NCBI GenBank assembly: GCA_031256955.1
Contig: JAIRPP010000013.1
Coordinates: forward strand, 1 to 64,000
Direction: 5' to 3'
Origin: Candidatus Methanoplasma sp.
Lineage (GTDB): Archaea; Thermoplasmatota; Thermoplasmata; Methanomassiliicoccales; Methanomethylophilaceae
Length of the DNA: 64,000 nucleotides
Shown here: piece by piece, positions 1 through 10,754 of the stretch
Layout of the letters: each line of letters opens with the position of its first letter
Position numbering within the stretch: position 1 is the first letter of the stretch
Translations under genes and position numbers: made by a program
Notes under the pieces: model-generated
What the model was told of the DNA's origin: nothing
Database searches by the model: none
What the model saw: only the letters and a program-made list of their open reading frames with translations

Positions 1-129
1 GGCATCAGGGACAAGGTCACCGTCATGGTCGGCGGGGCGCCGGTCACCCAGGCGTGGGCGGACAAGATAGGCGCGGACATCTACGGCGAGTCCGCGTCCG
101 AGACGACCAGGAAAGCGAAAGAGCTCTGA
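1..129 (+). CDS. mtbC: C-terminal fragment of a methylamine corrinoid protein (MtbC-like), truncated by window start
   Basis: Frame 1 reads GIRDKVTVMVGGAPVTQAWADKIGADIYGESASETTRKAKEL*, closely matching the MttC C-terminus at 8219-8875; immediately upstream of mtbB. Confidence 0.8.
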   Translation, partial: GIRDKVTVMVGGAPVTQAWADKIGADIYGESASETTRKAKEL

Positions 130-144
130 ACGGAGGAATCGGAC

Positions 145-1545
145 ATGGCTGAATACTACACGAGGAGGGGAGACGGGAAGAGGGTCTCCATGACCAGGGA
201 GGCGGTCCTCGAAGACCTCCAGGCCGGAGTGGCGGACGCCGTCGACATGGGCGGGGTCACGCAGCTCAACGCGAACGAGATCGATCACCTCTTGGACATC
301 ATAATAGACAAGAACAGGGTGGTCGGAGTGGAGCCGGGGATGGAGGTCGTCGTCACCTACGACATAGGGCAGCTCGACTTCACCGGCGACAACGGCAACA
401 GCGGGAACGGAGTCGACGTAGGGCGCCTCGAGTCCGCGCTCCTCCACGAGAGGGCGCTGGCGGCGGACACCTTCGAGCTGGCTCACGCGGACTACAGCAT
501 AAAGCCCGTGAAGCCCGTCATCTCCAACGAGATGCAGACGATGGAGGAGATCCAGAACGAGATCATCATCCCGTACTTCTACGGCGCGATGCCCAACATG
601 GGCCTGTACTACGCCCCCGACGGGCCGTACGGCAACCCCGCCGACCTCATGAGGGAGTTCAAGATCGAGGAGGCCATGGCCGCCGCCGAGGCCGCCGCCG
701 AGCACCTCGCCAGGGACATAGAGTTCGTCTCCACGAGGCTGGTCGCCGCAGGCGCCGACGGGTTCAACTTCGACACCACCGCGTCCGCGGGGGACGCCGA
801 CGCAGTCGGGACGTTCCGCGGAGTGGAGGCCCTCAGGAAGGCCTGCCCCGACACCTACATCAACGTCGGCATGGCCGGCGAGTCCATCATGGGCATACAC
901 GGCATGATCGAGTACAAGGGCCAGGTGGCCGCCGGGCTCTACCCGCACCAGCAGGTCAAGCTCGCGCAGCAGGCGGGAGCCGACGTCTTCGGCCCCGTGT
1001 GCAACACCAACACGAGCCGCAGCCTCGCCTGGAACCTCGGCAGGTCCGTCGCGTTCATAAAGGAGTGCACCAAGGTCGCCGAGATCCCCTGCCACGTCAA
1101 CATGGGCATGGGGGTCGGCGGGATACCCATGTGCGAGACCGCCCCGATAGACGCGGTCACCAGATGCAACAAGGCGATGGTGGAAGTCGCCGGCGTCGAC
1201 GGTGTCTAGATCGGGGTGGGGGACACGGCCGGGATGGCCATCCCCCACTTCATGGCGTCCGGGATGGGAGGCATCCGCTCCGCCGGCGACCTCGTCGCCA
1301 GGATGGAGTACGACAAGAACATGAAAGTCAGCAAGGCCAAGGAGTACGTCGCGAAGAAGCTCGGCGTATCCACCCTGGACATAGCCGACGAGCATGTCAT
1401 GAGGGACCTCAGGGAGGAGCTCAAGATCGGCGTCATAACCGGCGTCCCCGGCGCGCCGAGGGGCATAGCCGCCAAGATGAACATCGAGAAGCTGCTTGGC
1501 ATCAAGATCAACAGCTGCGAGAAGTTCAGGGAGCAGATCAGGTAA
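145..1545 (+). CDS. mtbB: Dimethylamine:corrinoid methyltransferase MtbB with in-frame amber (pyrrolysine) codon at 1207-1209
   Basis: ORFs 145-1209 and 1216-1545 are in the same frame separated by TAG; reads ...VEVAGVDGV[TAG][18 protein letters not shown]..., typical MtbB Pyl context; TAA terminus. Confidence 0.95.
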
Positions 1546-1620
1546 ACCCCATCCAAAGGGAGGCGGCTCCGCCGCCTCCCCCCTTTACACTTTTTCCCAA
1601 CAGAAAGGAGGGATAATCAA

Positions 1621-3066
1621 ATGACAGAAAGCGAGAGTAACGAGCTTAAGCGATCTGTGAGCTGGAAGCAGGGCATGTTCATAGCCCTAGGCGTCCCGCT
1701 CCTGATCCTGCCGTCGATCTACGACGTGTCCTCCATCGTATGGGGGCTGTGCATAGTCGTGTGGTCGATGTCGGTGCTGCAGGGCTTCGTGCAGAACCTC
1801 GCCTACGGGGAGATGGTCACCGTCTTCCCGAAGGCAACGGGCCTGCCGGGGTGCGCGCAGACCGTGTTCACGCCAGAGGTGCAGACGTCCAGATACGACA
1901 AGGGGAAGCTCATAGGCGCGTTCAGCGCATGGTGCTACTGGTTCGCATGGACCCCCGTCGTCGCTATCTTCACTATGCTGATCGGAGACTACCTCATCCA
2001 GATGTTCGAGATGGACGTGAGCGGATGGGCAGGCCTCGGCGTCTACATGGGCGTGGGAATAGCCATAGTCCTCATCATGCTGGTCCTGGGATCCAGGGGG
2101 CTTGAGGGCGGAGCGACGTTCGGCACGATACTGGCAATAGTGTCCATAGTGCCCATGGTCGTCATCCTCATAGGCGCGTTCGCCACGGGGATGTTCGACT
2201 TCTCCAACATAACCGAGGACTTTACCACGCCCACCTGGACCTGGAGCGCAGAGGACGTCGTCCTCCTGCTGGGATGCTTCGGCCTCGCCCAGTGGAGCGC
2301 ATGCGCGTGGGAGACCGCGGCCATATACGGGCCCGAGTACAAGAACCCCGGCAGGGACGTCCCCAAGGCGCTGTTCGCCTGCGGGATAATCTGCCTGATC
2401 CTGTACTTCTTCGTGTCGACCACGGTCTTCGGGTCGCTGGGCGCGACCGGGATCGATGGTGCGGGCTACGCCTCCTTCGTCCCGATCTCCGAGCATGTCT
2501 TCGGGCACGCCGGGAGCTACGTCGCGCTGGGCCTGCTGATAGTCGCAATGGTGCTCATAATCCAGACCGGCTTCCTCGGATCGTCCAGGACGCTGCACTC
2601 GATGGCGCAGGAGGGCAACCTCCCGTCCTGGTTCTCCAAGCTGAACAAGAACGGGATGCCCACGAACGCCATGCTGTTCGTCAGCATATTCAACCTCGTG
2701 CTGATATTCCTGGTGGGATACAGCGCATGGGTCTTGGATTCCGGCGACACGGTCATGACCATCCTGTCGGCGTCCGCCATGGGGTACTGCATCGCGAACG
2801 GGATCGCGCTCGCCGCCTACGTGAAGACGAAGACGAACCCGAGGTTCAGGGGCCTGGAGAGGCCCTTCAGGGCTCCTATCGGATGGAGGTACGTCATAAC
2901 GATCATGACGGGCGTGCAGTTCTTCGTGTGGCTGCCGTGCCTGATATACTGGAGCTACTACCTCTCCGGAGGATACACCCCGGTCATACTCGGCGCGGTC
3001 ATAATCCTCGCATTCATACCGATATGGTACTGGGTGCAGAAGAAGGCCTCCGCAGAGAGCTTCTGA
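1621..3066 (+). CDS. APC-family permease, probable (di)methylamine/amino acid transporter
   Basis: 481 aa, ~12 hydrophobic segments, APC-type sequence (WETAAIYGPEYKNPGRDVPKAL); directly downstream of mtbB. Confidence 0.8.
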   Translation: MTESESNELKRSVSWKQGMFIALGVPLLILPSIYDVSSIVWGLCIVVWSMSVLQGFVQNLAYGEMVTVFPKATGLPGCAQTVFTPEVQTSRYDKGKLIGAFSAWCYWFAWTPVVAIFTMLIGDYLIQMFEMDVSGWAGLGVYMGVGIAIVLIMLVLGSRGLEGGATFGTILAIVSIVPMVVILIGAFATGMFDFSNITEDFTTPTWTWSAEDVVLLLGCFGLAQWSACAWETAAIYGPEYKNPGRDVPKALFACGIICLILYFFVSTTVFGSLGATGIDGAGYASFVPISEHVFGHAGSYVALGLLIVAMVLIIQTGFLGSSRTLHSMAQEGNLPSWFSKLNKNGMPTNAMLFVSIFNLVLIFLVGYSAWVLDSGDTVMTILSASAMGYCIANGIALAAYVKTKTNPRFRGLERPFRAPIGWRYVITIMTGVQFFVWLPCLIYWSYYLSGGYTPVILGAVIILAFIPIWYWVQKKASAESF

Positions 3067-3228
3067 GCCGCCGACGCGGCGGCTCGGCTTAAACCATTTA
3101 AAATCCCTTTATTTTTCATGCGCACACGAGGGCGCGATGAGTCGGGCGGGTCTCAGATGGCTCTCGCCTCCAGAGGCGCATGCGGAACGGTTTTCTAGAT
3201 TCAGGCGCATGCCTTGGGGGCTTTTTCG

Positions 3229-3371
3229 TTGGATGATGGTTGGATGATGGTTGGATGATGGTTGGATGATGGTTGGATGATGGTTGGATGATGGGTGGAT
3301 GATGGTTGGATGATGGTTGGATGATGGTTGGATGATGGTTGGATGATGGTTGGATGATGGTTGGATGATGG
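3229..3371. repeat. Tandem repeat: 13 copies of the 11-mer TTGGATGATGG (one copy GTGGATGATGG)
   Basis: Direct reading; 143 bp = 13 x 11. Confidence 0.97.
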
Positions 3372-3391
3372 TCTGACGGGACAATCCTCTC

Positions 3392-4891
3392 TCATGTCTC
3401 GAGCATGCGCCGTCCCTTTTCAGTGAGCCTATACCTCTGATTCTTGCTCTTGGCGGAGCTGGTCATCTCGATCATCCCCGACTCTATCATGGGTCTGACG
3501 ACCGACTTGCGAGCGCCCTCGCGCCCGATCCCGAACAGGTCTCCCACCTCGTCTATGGCCACCTCTCCCCTCTCCCCCATCAGCCTGAGGGCCGCGAGGT
3601 GCCTCTCCGTGAAGCCGCCGTCGCGGGTCATGACGACCGGGGGGATCCCGGCCGCGCCGGATTGGGCCACCCCCTTCGCGCGCACTATGTCCTTCAAGGT
3701 GACCACGACCGTGTCCCCCACCACCTCGTAAACCGGCGGATCCACGCCCACCCTCGCGTAGTCGCCCCTCATCTTCTCCATGCCGGTTCCGAATTTCTCG
3801 ACGTAGTACGATTTGAAGAAGACGTTGGCCATGCCCTCGTTCCTGGGTTTGGAGTAATGCTTCGCGGCCACCTCCTCCGGGGACATCCCGTTGGGCATGT
3901 CTCCGCTGTTGTATATCCGGATGCTGTCGTCGCACACGTCCACCCTTATCGCGCGCCCCCTCTCGTAGTCCGTGTTTATCACGGCGTTCAGCAGCGCCTC
4001 CCTCAGCGCGTCCTGCGGATACGGGTAGTGCTCCACCCTGACGATGCCCTGAAAGTCCACGTAGGTGACTGTGTATTTGCTAAGTATGAGCCTGACGGCG
4101 CGGTCTATCAGCTCGTACATCGGGCCTTCCAGCTCGTCATAGAAGAGCATCGTGGACGCGCCGGCTATCCTGCCGATCCGCATCATGGCGGCCGCGGAAA
4201 CCGACTTGGGGGACATGCCGAACAGGATCGCGGCGGATCTGGTGGGCCTCCCTCCCCTGGTCAGGCCAAGGTTGCCGAACATGGCTTCCGGGGAAAAGCC
4301 CATCTCCGTCTCCGAGATGCGGTCGAACTTGCGCCCCCTGTCCTTGAACATCTTGAAGGCGTAATTGTCGAGGTCTCCCACGGTCACGCCCTCGGCGGGC
4401 ATGTCCATCCATCCCGGCCTCGTCTGTTCGAATATCAGCTTCATCTTCTCCACGGACATGGGCACCGTGCTGCTGCCCTGCCTCTCGTACGCTATGCGTT
4501 TGAACCTAGTCGGGACTCCGGGCCTGGCGGGAGGTATCTGGAAGAAGACCATGCGCTTCCCCTCTTCGAAATGCTCGCGCACGCTGGCGTAAGACATGCC
4601 GTCGCAGAATTCGGCTATGAACATGCTGAGCCTGTCCAGGTCCCCGCATCCGTCCTTGTACCTGCTGTCGACGGATTCGAGATCCCCGTCGGAGAGGCCG
4701 AAGACCATCCAGGCAGAATCCAGGTCCCTCAGCGACGCCTCGTTGGACAGGGCGGAGAAGTATTCTCCCATCCTGTTGTCGCTAAAGGATACCCTGTCCT
4801 TAGCCTCGAATACCTCGTTCTCCCCATGCGCCCTCAGCTCTTGGAGGATCGCCCGCAGGTCAATGGAACCCATAGCGTGCACCGTATGCAT
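3392..4891 (-). CDS. AlbA_2/divergent AAA-4 domain protein with C-terminal HATPase_c_4-like and wHTH regions
   Basis: N-terminal ENEVFEAKDRVSFSDN and middle PQDALREALLNAVINTDYERG...KFGTGMEKM motifs typical of AlbA_2/RecG-like regulators. Confidence 0.8.
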   Translation of the reverse strand: MHTVHAMGSIDLRAILQELRAHGENEVFEAKDRVSFSDNRMGEYFSALSNEASLRDLDSAWMVFGLSDGDLESVDSRYKDGCGDLDRLSMFIAEFCDGMSYASVREHFEEGKRMVFFQIPPARPGVPTRFKRIAYERQGSSTVPMSVEKMKLIFEQTRPGWMDMPAEGVTVGDLDNYAFKMFKDRGRKFDRISETEMGFSPEAMFGNLGLTRGGRPTRSAAILFGMSPKSVSAAAMMRIGRIAGASTMLFYDELEGPMYELIDRAVRLILSKYTVTYVDFQGIVRVEHYPYPQDALREALLNAVINTDYERGRAIRVDVCDDSIRIYNSGDMPNGMSPEEVAAKHYSKPRNEGMANVFFKSYYVEKFGTGMEKMRGDYARVGVDPPVYEVVGDTVVVTLKDIVRAKGVAQSGAAGIPPVVMTRDGGFTERHLAALRLMGERGEVAIDEVGDLFGIGREGARKSVVRPMIESGMIEMTSSAKSKNQRYRLTEKGRRMLET

Positions 4892-5084
4892 ATGGGGCTA
4901 ATCAAACATGCGCCTATCTGCGCCCCATTCGCCCCGTCTGCGGGCGAGGTCTCGCCCCGACGCCCATCCGCTCCCCCCTCCCCCTGTTATAAATAACGCG
5001 AACGCATCCGCGGTCTGTGAGACGGGTTTCGGAGGCGGGCGCTCGGGCCCGCCCCCCGCAGGCCCTCGTTTTCGGTGTGGTCGC

Positions 5085-6326
5085 ATGAGAGGCGCAGAAG
5101 AGAGCATTCGCCGATACGGATGGTACATATTCATCATACTGGCCTCCGCCTACTTCTTCGTCTACTTCCAGAGGATGGCCGTCGGAATCGTCGGGAGGGA
5201 CGTCGTCGCCGAGGCGGGCGGATCCATAGGCATCCTGAGCGCGGCGTACTTCTGGACCTACGCCGCCATGCAGATCCCCAGCGGCATGCTGTCCGACCGC
5301 CTCGGGCCCCGCGCCGCGTCCTCCGCGTTCCTGGCGATGGCCGCGGCGGGTTCCTTCCTGACGGCGGCGGCATGGGACTTCGGGGCGGTGGTGCTCGGCA
5401 AGATGATGATCGCCGCGGGGATGGCGGTCGTGTACGTCCCGCTGGCGAAGTCCATCTCCATATGGTTCGGTAAGTCCGAGTTCCCCCAGCTGAACGGCAT
5501 AGTCATAGCCGTCGGCAACGTCGGCGCGATAGCCGCGTCGGCCCCGCTGGACATTCTCGCGTCCTCCGTCGGCTGGAGGGAGACGTTCATGGTGCTGGGG
5601 ATCGCGTCGCTGTCGCTGGCGGCGCTCTGCGCCGCCGCGGTCAGGGACCGCCCGCCCGGCCCCGCGGGGGAAAAGGCGGCCGGGGATCCGCCCGCGCCCT
5701 GGGCGGAGGGGCTGAGGGCGGTCCTCTCGGGCGGGAGGAGGTTCTGGCCGGTGGCCATGTCCTACTTCTTCGTGTACGGGACCATAATGGTCTTCCAGGG
5801 CACGTGGGCGAAGACGTACTTCGGAGAGGTCCACGGCTTCGCCGCGGGCGCGGCGTGGCTGGTCCTGGCCATAGGGCTGGGGAAGATAGCCGGCACGGTG
5901 TCCGTGGGCCTAGCCGCCGGGCGCGGCCTCGCCAAGTCCCCCCGCAGGGTGATGCTCCTGGGGTCCGCGTGCTTCGCCGGGGTATGGGCGGCCGTGTGGC
6001 TGGCGGGCGGGGGGCTCCAATCGTACTGGATCTGGATGGCGGCGTGCCTGGCGTTCGGCTTCTTCGGGGGCTTCATGACGCTGTCCTTCACCCAGGTGAA
6101 GGAGGCCAACCCGGACCGCATGTCCGGGACCGCCGTGTCCATGGTCAACTTCTTCCTGTTCCTGGGGGCGGCCGCGTGCACCACGCTCACCGACCCGATA
6201 ATAGGCACGGGGTACGCGGCGGAGAGCTTCTCGGCGGTGTGGGGGATCATGTTCGCCTTCTCGTCGATCGCCGTACTTTTGGTGTACTTATCCAGGGAGC
6301 GCGACGCGAGCCGCGGCGAGTCGTGA
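5085..6326 (+). CDS. MFS transporter
   Basis: MRGAEESIRRYGWYIFIILASAYFFVYFQRMAVG...; 12-TM MFS pattern; internal ATG chosen over the upstream 4908 start. Confidence 0.85.
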   Translation: MRGAEESIRRYGWYIFIILASAYFFVYFQRMAVGIVGRDVVAEAGGSIGILSAAYFWTYAAMQIPSGMLSDRLGPRAASSAFLAMAAAGSFLTAAAWDFGAVVLGKMMIAAGMAVVYVPLAKSISIWFGKSEFPQLNGIVIAVGNVGAIAASAPLDILASSVGWRETFMVLGIASLSLAALCAAAVRDRPPGPAGEKAAGDPPAPWAEGLRAVLSGGRRFWPVAMSYFFVYGTIMVFQGTWAKTYFGEVHGFAAGAAWLVLAIGLGKIAGTVSVGLAAGRGLAKSPRRVMLLGSACFAGVWAAVWLAGGGLQSYWIWMAACLAFGFFGGFMTLSFTQVKEANPDRMSGTAVSMVNFFLFLGAAACTTLTDPIIGTGYAAESFSAVWGIMFAFSSIAVLLVYLSRERDASRGES

Positions 6327-6714
6327 AGCCCCCTGCGGGTCATGTCGCGTCGGCGGGGAGACAATCTGTATAGATCTATGTCTTTATTTATCGAATATAT
6401 ATTTTATCGAACGTCTCCTTTTGAAGTATAGATATGATTATATATGGGTATTTTGAAGTCAGTGCCAACGAAAGAAATAATTATATATCAAAATCCATTT
6501 TTACATCCAGTGTCCTATAGATACACTATGGTCACGAATCCGACTTGAGAATACGCTTGTTGACAAAGAGAGGCGCATCGGACAAAACATTTCGCGACCG
6601 TAATCAGGGGGCTGGTGTCGGGCGATCGTCGTTCATCGCCAGGCGCGGGTGCGACGTGCGCCCGTGCGTTTCGCGTCGTCGCAGGGGTTTTCTCATGCGG
6701 GGAAGAGGAGGAAT

Positions 6715-8211
6715 ATGATGAAACCAAACCAGTATCCTGGCAAAAACATATTGCAGGGGCTTAGGCTGGACGTCTTCAGCGATGACGGCATCCAGAAGAT
6801 AGACCGTGCGACCAGAGACGTTTTGTCCAACTATGGAATACAGGTCTCCGACGACGAGGGGCTCAAGCTCTTCAAGGAGGCCGGCGCCATCGTGGACATG
6901 GACACCAAGATGGTGAAGATACCCGACCGGCTCGTCAGGCAGGCTCTCCAGAGCGCCCCGTCCAAGTTCTACCTCTACGGGAGGGAGGAGCGCCGCACCT
7001 TCGAGCAGGAGCACAACGGCCGCGTCCACTACACGTGCTTCGGTACCGGCATCCAGGTGTGCAACTACCTCGGGAACGGGAAATACGAGACCCGCGACTC
7101 CAACGACGACGACCTGGCCAAGTGCGCCAAGCTCGTCGACTGGGCGGAGAACATAACCTACTTCTCCCTGCCGGTCTCCGCCAGGGACTGGGCGGGAAAG
7201 GGCGCGGAGGACGTCCACGAGATGCTCACCTCCCTGAAGAACACCACCAAGCACTTCCACCACATCGACCCCGTCGGGGAGCACGTGGACTACTACTGGG
7301 AGATCCTCAAGGCCTACTACGGCGGCGACGCCAAGGCGGCCCGCGAGAAGCCCATAATGTCCATGCTCGTCTGCCCGACCAGCCCCCTCGAGATCAGCCA
7401 CAACGCGGCCCAGGTCATCATAAAAGGGGCGAGGTACGGCATACCCGTCAACGTCCTCAGCATGGCGATGTCCGGCGGGTCGTCCCCCGTGTACCTCGCG
7501 GGGACGCTCGTCACGCACAACGCCGAAGTCCTCGCGGGGATAGTCCTCAGCCAGATCGCGTCGCCCGGGGCGAGGGTCTGGTACGGCAGCTCCACCACGA
7601 CCTTCGACCTGAAGCGCGGAACCGCCCCCGTCGGATCGCCCGAGCTCGGAGTGATCAGCGCGGCGGTGGCGAAGCTCGGGCAGCTCTACGGGCTGCCCGT
7701 GTTCGTGGCCGGCATGTAGACCGACGCCAAGGTGCCCGACTCCCAGGCCGCGCACGAGAAGACGATCACCTCGCTTCTCCCCGCGCTCGCCGGAGCCAAC
7801 TCGATATACGGGTCGGGCATGCTGGAGCTCGGAGTCACGTTCTCGATGGAGCAGCTGGTCATAGACAACGACATAATCGCCATGGAGAAGAAGGCCATGG
7901 AGGGGATACCCATATCCGAGGAGACCCTGGCGGTCGACGCCATCAAGGAGATCGGGGTGGGCAACGACTTCATAGGCCACCAGTCCACCATGGACAACAT
8001 AGACCTGGCCTCCGACCCCCTGATCTTCGACAGATACATGATCGGGGACTGGAAGGCCGCCGGGAGCAAGAGCGCGGTGGACGTGGCCCACGAGATCGTC
8101 GTGGACGTCATGAAGAACCACAAGGTGGAGCCCATACCCGCGGACAAGCTGGCGAAGATGGAAGAGATCGTCAAGAAGGCGGACGACGCCTTCCTCAAGA
8201 ACAAGGAGTGA
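6715..8211 (+). CDS. mttB: Trimethylamine:corrinoid methyltransferase MttB with in-frame amber (pyrrolysine) codon at 7717-7719
   Basis: [24 protein letters not shown]...[11 protein letters not shown][TAG][15 protein letters not shown]...; both halves in the same frame; start preceded by GAGGAGG. Confidence 0.95.
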
Positions 8212-8218
8212 TGTAGAG

Positions 8219-8875
8219 ATGCCTATAGCAGAGCTTGCAGCGCAGGCTAGGGAAGCCGTCATGAAATATGACGCGAAAGCCTCTGTGGCCGTGGCCAACA
8301 AGGCGATAGAGGAGAAGGTCGACCTGGTCGCCCTCATCCAGGACGGATACACGAAAGGAATGACCGAGGTCGGAGCCCTCTTCGAGCAGAAGAAGCTCTT
8401 CCTGCCCCACATAATGGCGGCGGCCCAGGCCATGACCGCGGGCACGAACGTGCTCACGCCCGTGCTCGAGAAGTCCGGCGCGAAGGTCGGGGAGGGCCTC
8501 GGGACCTTCCTCATATGCACCATCGAGGGAGACATACACTCCATCGGGAAGGACATCGTCGCCATCATGCTGAAGGTCGCCGGCTTCAACGTCGTCAACC
8601 TCGGCAGGGACGTCGCCCTGAAGGACATCGTCGGCGCCGCGAAGGAGCAGAGCCCCGTCGGGCTCGGCACCTCCGCGCTCATGACCTCGACGATGGTCAA
8701 CCAGAAGACGCTCGAGGAGATGCTCCGCAAGGAGGGCATCCGCGAGAAGGTCATAACCAACGTCGGAGGCGCCCCCGTCACCCAGCAGTGGGCCGACGAG
8801 ATCGGAGCCAGCGTCTACACCGAGAACGCGTCCGACGCCGTCAACAAGCTGACGAAGGCAGTGAAGGCGGTCTGA
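8219..8875 (+). CDS. mttC: Trimethylamine corrinoid protein MttC
   Basis: B12-binding motif EGDIHSIGKDIV; adjacent to mttB. Confidence 0.92.
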   Translation: MPIAELAAQAREAVMKYDAKASVAVANKAIEEKVDLVALIQDGYTKGMTEVGALFEQKKLFLPHIMAAAQAMTAGTNVLTPVLEKSGAKVGEGLGTFLICTIEGDIHSIGKDIVAIMLKVAGFNVVNLGRDVALKDIVGAAKEQSPVGLGTSALMTSTMVNQKTLEEMLRKEGIREKVITNVGGAPVTQQWADEIGASVYTENASDAVNKLTKAVKAV

Positions 8876-8968
8876 TCCAAACGCCGGGCGAGAGCCCGGC
8901 CCCTTATTGCCTCCGATCGGCCGCCAGGCCAGCCTGGGGGGCCGCCGGGGGCGGAAGGAGGCATACCA

Positions 8969-10051
8969 ATGGATGTAAGCGAGAAAAGGTTGCAAGACCG
9001 CAAGAAAAGGATAAAGTACGGCTACCTGATGGCCATATTCTGCGCCCTGTTCTGGGGGATATGGTACGTCCCCGGGACGTTCGTATGGATCATAGATCCG
9101 TTCATGGCCGTGCAGGACGCCATAATAGATGCGGGCCACAGCGCCGACGCGTCGTTCCTGGCCACGGCGGTGTTCATCACCGGGCTCAACGCCCTGACCG
9201 TGATGCTGGCCCTGACCATATGGAACCTCTACCTGGGCAAGTTCAGGGAGATGAGGAGGACCATAGTCGAGCTGAAGAGCTGCACCAAGTACTTCTTCTT
9301 CGGCGCGATCTGCGGAGGGCCGATGGCCATCCTCGGGTCCTTCATAGCCATGGGCTTCATAGGCGGCGCGTTCGCCGCCGTCGCCGCGCTGGCGTACCCC
9401 GTCATAGGGACGCTGATCTCCTCGACCTGGCTCGGACAGAAGGTGTCCAGGCGCGCGCTCGCGGGGATCCTGATCATCATAATGGGGAGCATAACGATAT
9501 ACGCCACCGGCCTGTACGACGACTTCACCAGCGGGGAGGCCCGCATATGGGGATACGTCGGAGGCGTGATGGCGCTCCTCGGATGGGGCATAGAGGGGGC
9601 GGTGGCCGCGAAGGGCATCGACGTGTCGGAGCCGGACGTGGCGATACAGATCAGGTTCCTGCTGGAGACGCTGATCTGGTGGGTCATAGCGATCCCCGCG
9701 CTGCTCATACTCGGGTTCCCCCTGCTCACGAACGCCATGGAGCTGTTCAGCCCGGTCGTCCTCGCGACGCTCGTGCTGCTGGGCATAACCTTCGGGTTCT
9801 GCTACGTCTCATGGTACAAGTCGTTCCCGCTGATAGGCGTGGGGCGCGGCCAGGGGATAGGCAGCCTGTACGGGGTTTTCGCAGTCATCTTCCTGTTCAT
9901 ATTCACGGGAGACAGCCCGGGGATATGGCTGGCGGCGGGCGCGATACTCTGCGTCGTCGGGACCATACTCATGTTCACCGAGGACAGCGGGAACCTGGAG
10001 TGCCTGAGGGAGTCCGACGGCGGATGCGCCGAGAGGGAGGAGTCCCCATGA
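8969..10051 (+). CDS. DMT/EamA-type permease, probable trimethylamine permease (MttP-like)
   Basis: ~10 TM segments; mttBC-linked. Confidence 0.7.
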   Translation: MDVSEKRLQDRKKRIKYGYLMAIFCALFWGIWYVPGTFVWIIDPFMAVQDAIIDAGHSADASFLATAVFITGLNALTVMLALTIWNLYLGKFREMRRTIVELKSCTKYFFFGAICGGPMAILGSFIAMGFIGGAFAAVAALAYPVIGTLISSTWLGQKVSRRALAGILIIIMGSITIYATGLYDDFTSGEARIWGYVGGVMALLGWGIEGAVAAKGIDVSEPDVAIQIRFLLETLIWWVIAIPALLILGFPLLTNAMELFSPVVLATLVLLGITFGFCYVSWYKSFPLIGVGRGQGIGSLYGVFAVIFLFIFTGDSPGIWLAAGAILCVVGTILMFTEDSGNLECLRESDGGCAEREESP

Positions 10052-10350
10052 TGGAGGGCCGCCCGATAAAATTCAGGGTCCTGGAGATCCTGAGCGAGTC
10101 CGGCGAGGCGTGGAACAAGGACATCGTGTCGCAGCTCCAGTCGGAGTACGGCGCGCCGTCCAGATACAGCCGCGACTGCCTCAACTTCGACCTGATCGAG
10201 ATGGGGGCCTCAGGCATGATAGCCGAATCCGACGCCGCCCTCGACGAGGACGGTTCCTACGGCCACCTCCTGGTGAAATACAGGATAACGACCCTGGGGA
10301 ACGCCCTCCTGGAGGAGCTGCGCGGGAACGTGAAACCGAGAGGTGCGTGA
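10048..10350 (+). CDS. Small uncharacterised protein, possible winged-helix
   Basis: MMEGRPIKFRVLEILSESGEAWNKDIVSQLQSEYGAPSRYSRDCLNFDLIEMGASGMI...; ATGA overlap with upstream permease. Confidence 0.65.
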   Translation: MMEGRPIKFRVLEILSESGEAWNKDIVSQLQSEYGAPSRYSRDCLNFDLIEMGASGMIAESDAALDEDGSYGHLLVKYRITTLGNALLEELRGNVKPRGA

Positions 10351-10351
10351 A

Positions 10352-10489
10352 ATGGACAATTGGGAAGTAATCGTCGATTTCTTCAGCAACGGCCCCATCC
10401 CCAAATCGGAATACGTCTGGATGGTCTTCGTGATCGGCCTGGGCGTGTTCGCGCTTTGGAAATCCCGGAAGATGGTCTCCGACCTCTGA
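10352..10489 (+). CDS. 45-aa single-TM small protein
   Basis: MDNWEVIVDFFSNGPIPKSEYVWMVFVIGLGVFALWKSRKMVSDL*; starts 1 nt after the preceding stop; terminator-like hairpin follows. Confidence 0.55.
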   Translation: MDNWEVIVDFFSNGPIPKSEYVWMVFVIGLGVFALWKSRKMVSDL

Positions 10490-10494
10490 GCCAA

Positions 10495-10530
10495 ACAAGG
10501 CCCCTAGGGGCCTTTTCCCTTTATTTTTAT
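10495..10530 (+). terminator. Hairpin plus T-rich tract (AGGCCCCTAGGGGCCTTTTCCCTTTATTTTTAT)
   Basis: Perfect palindrome AAGGCCCCTAGGGGCCTT followed by T-rich sequence. Confidence 0.7.
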
Positions 10531-10754
10531 ATCGCGGGCGCGATCCGCCCCTAATGGAAGCGGAACCCCTTAGGAACGCATGCCCCCGCATGTCCGTCAT
10601 ATCGGAGTCCACTCGCCGTCACATCTAGTTATGACAGAATGTGACAAAATTCGGTTTTTGATGATTTTGTCCGACGGATATAAATACCTGCTCGATAATG
10701 TAGATTACGCTAGCTTCGGAGAGCTGTTCGACGAAGCTTAGGACGGTGTCGGGG

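Noticed and set aside
999-1616. Overlapping 205-aa ORF on + strand (and many long R/G/P-rich ORFs across the window)
   Set aside because: High-GC shadow frames of real genes (here mtbB); low-complexity composition and no recognisable domains.
3229-3371. CRISPR array
   Set aside because: Contiguous 11-bp units without spacers; also no cas genes in the window.
3109-3395. Minus-strand ORFs encoding NHHPTIIQPSS repeats
   Set aside because: Translation of the 11-bp DNA tandem repeat; both frames are open only because of the repeat and there is no start/RBS support.
1207-7719. mtbB and mttB as pseudogenes split by stop codons
   Set aside because: TAG lies at the known pyrrolysine positions, downstream halves are intact and conserved, and both sit in proper operons.
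6604-8781. 725-aa minus-strand ORF opposite mttB/mttC
   Set aside because: Antisense of strongly recognisable mttBC; typical high-GC antisense artefact.
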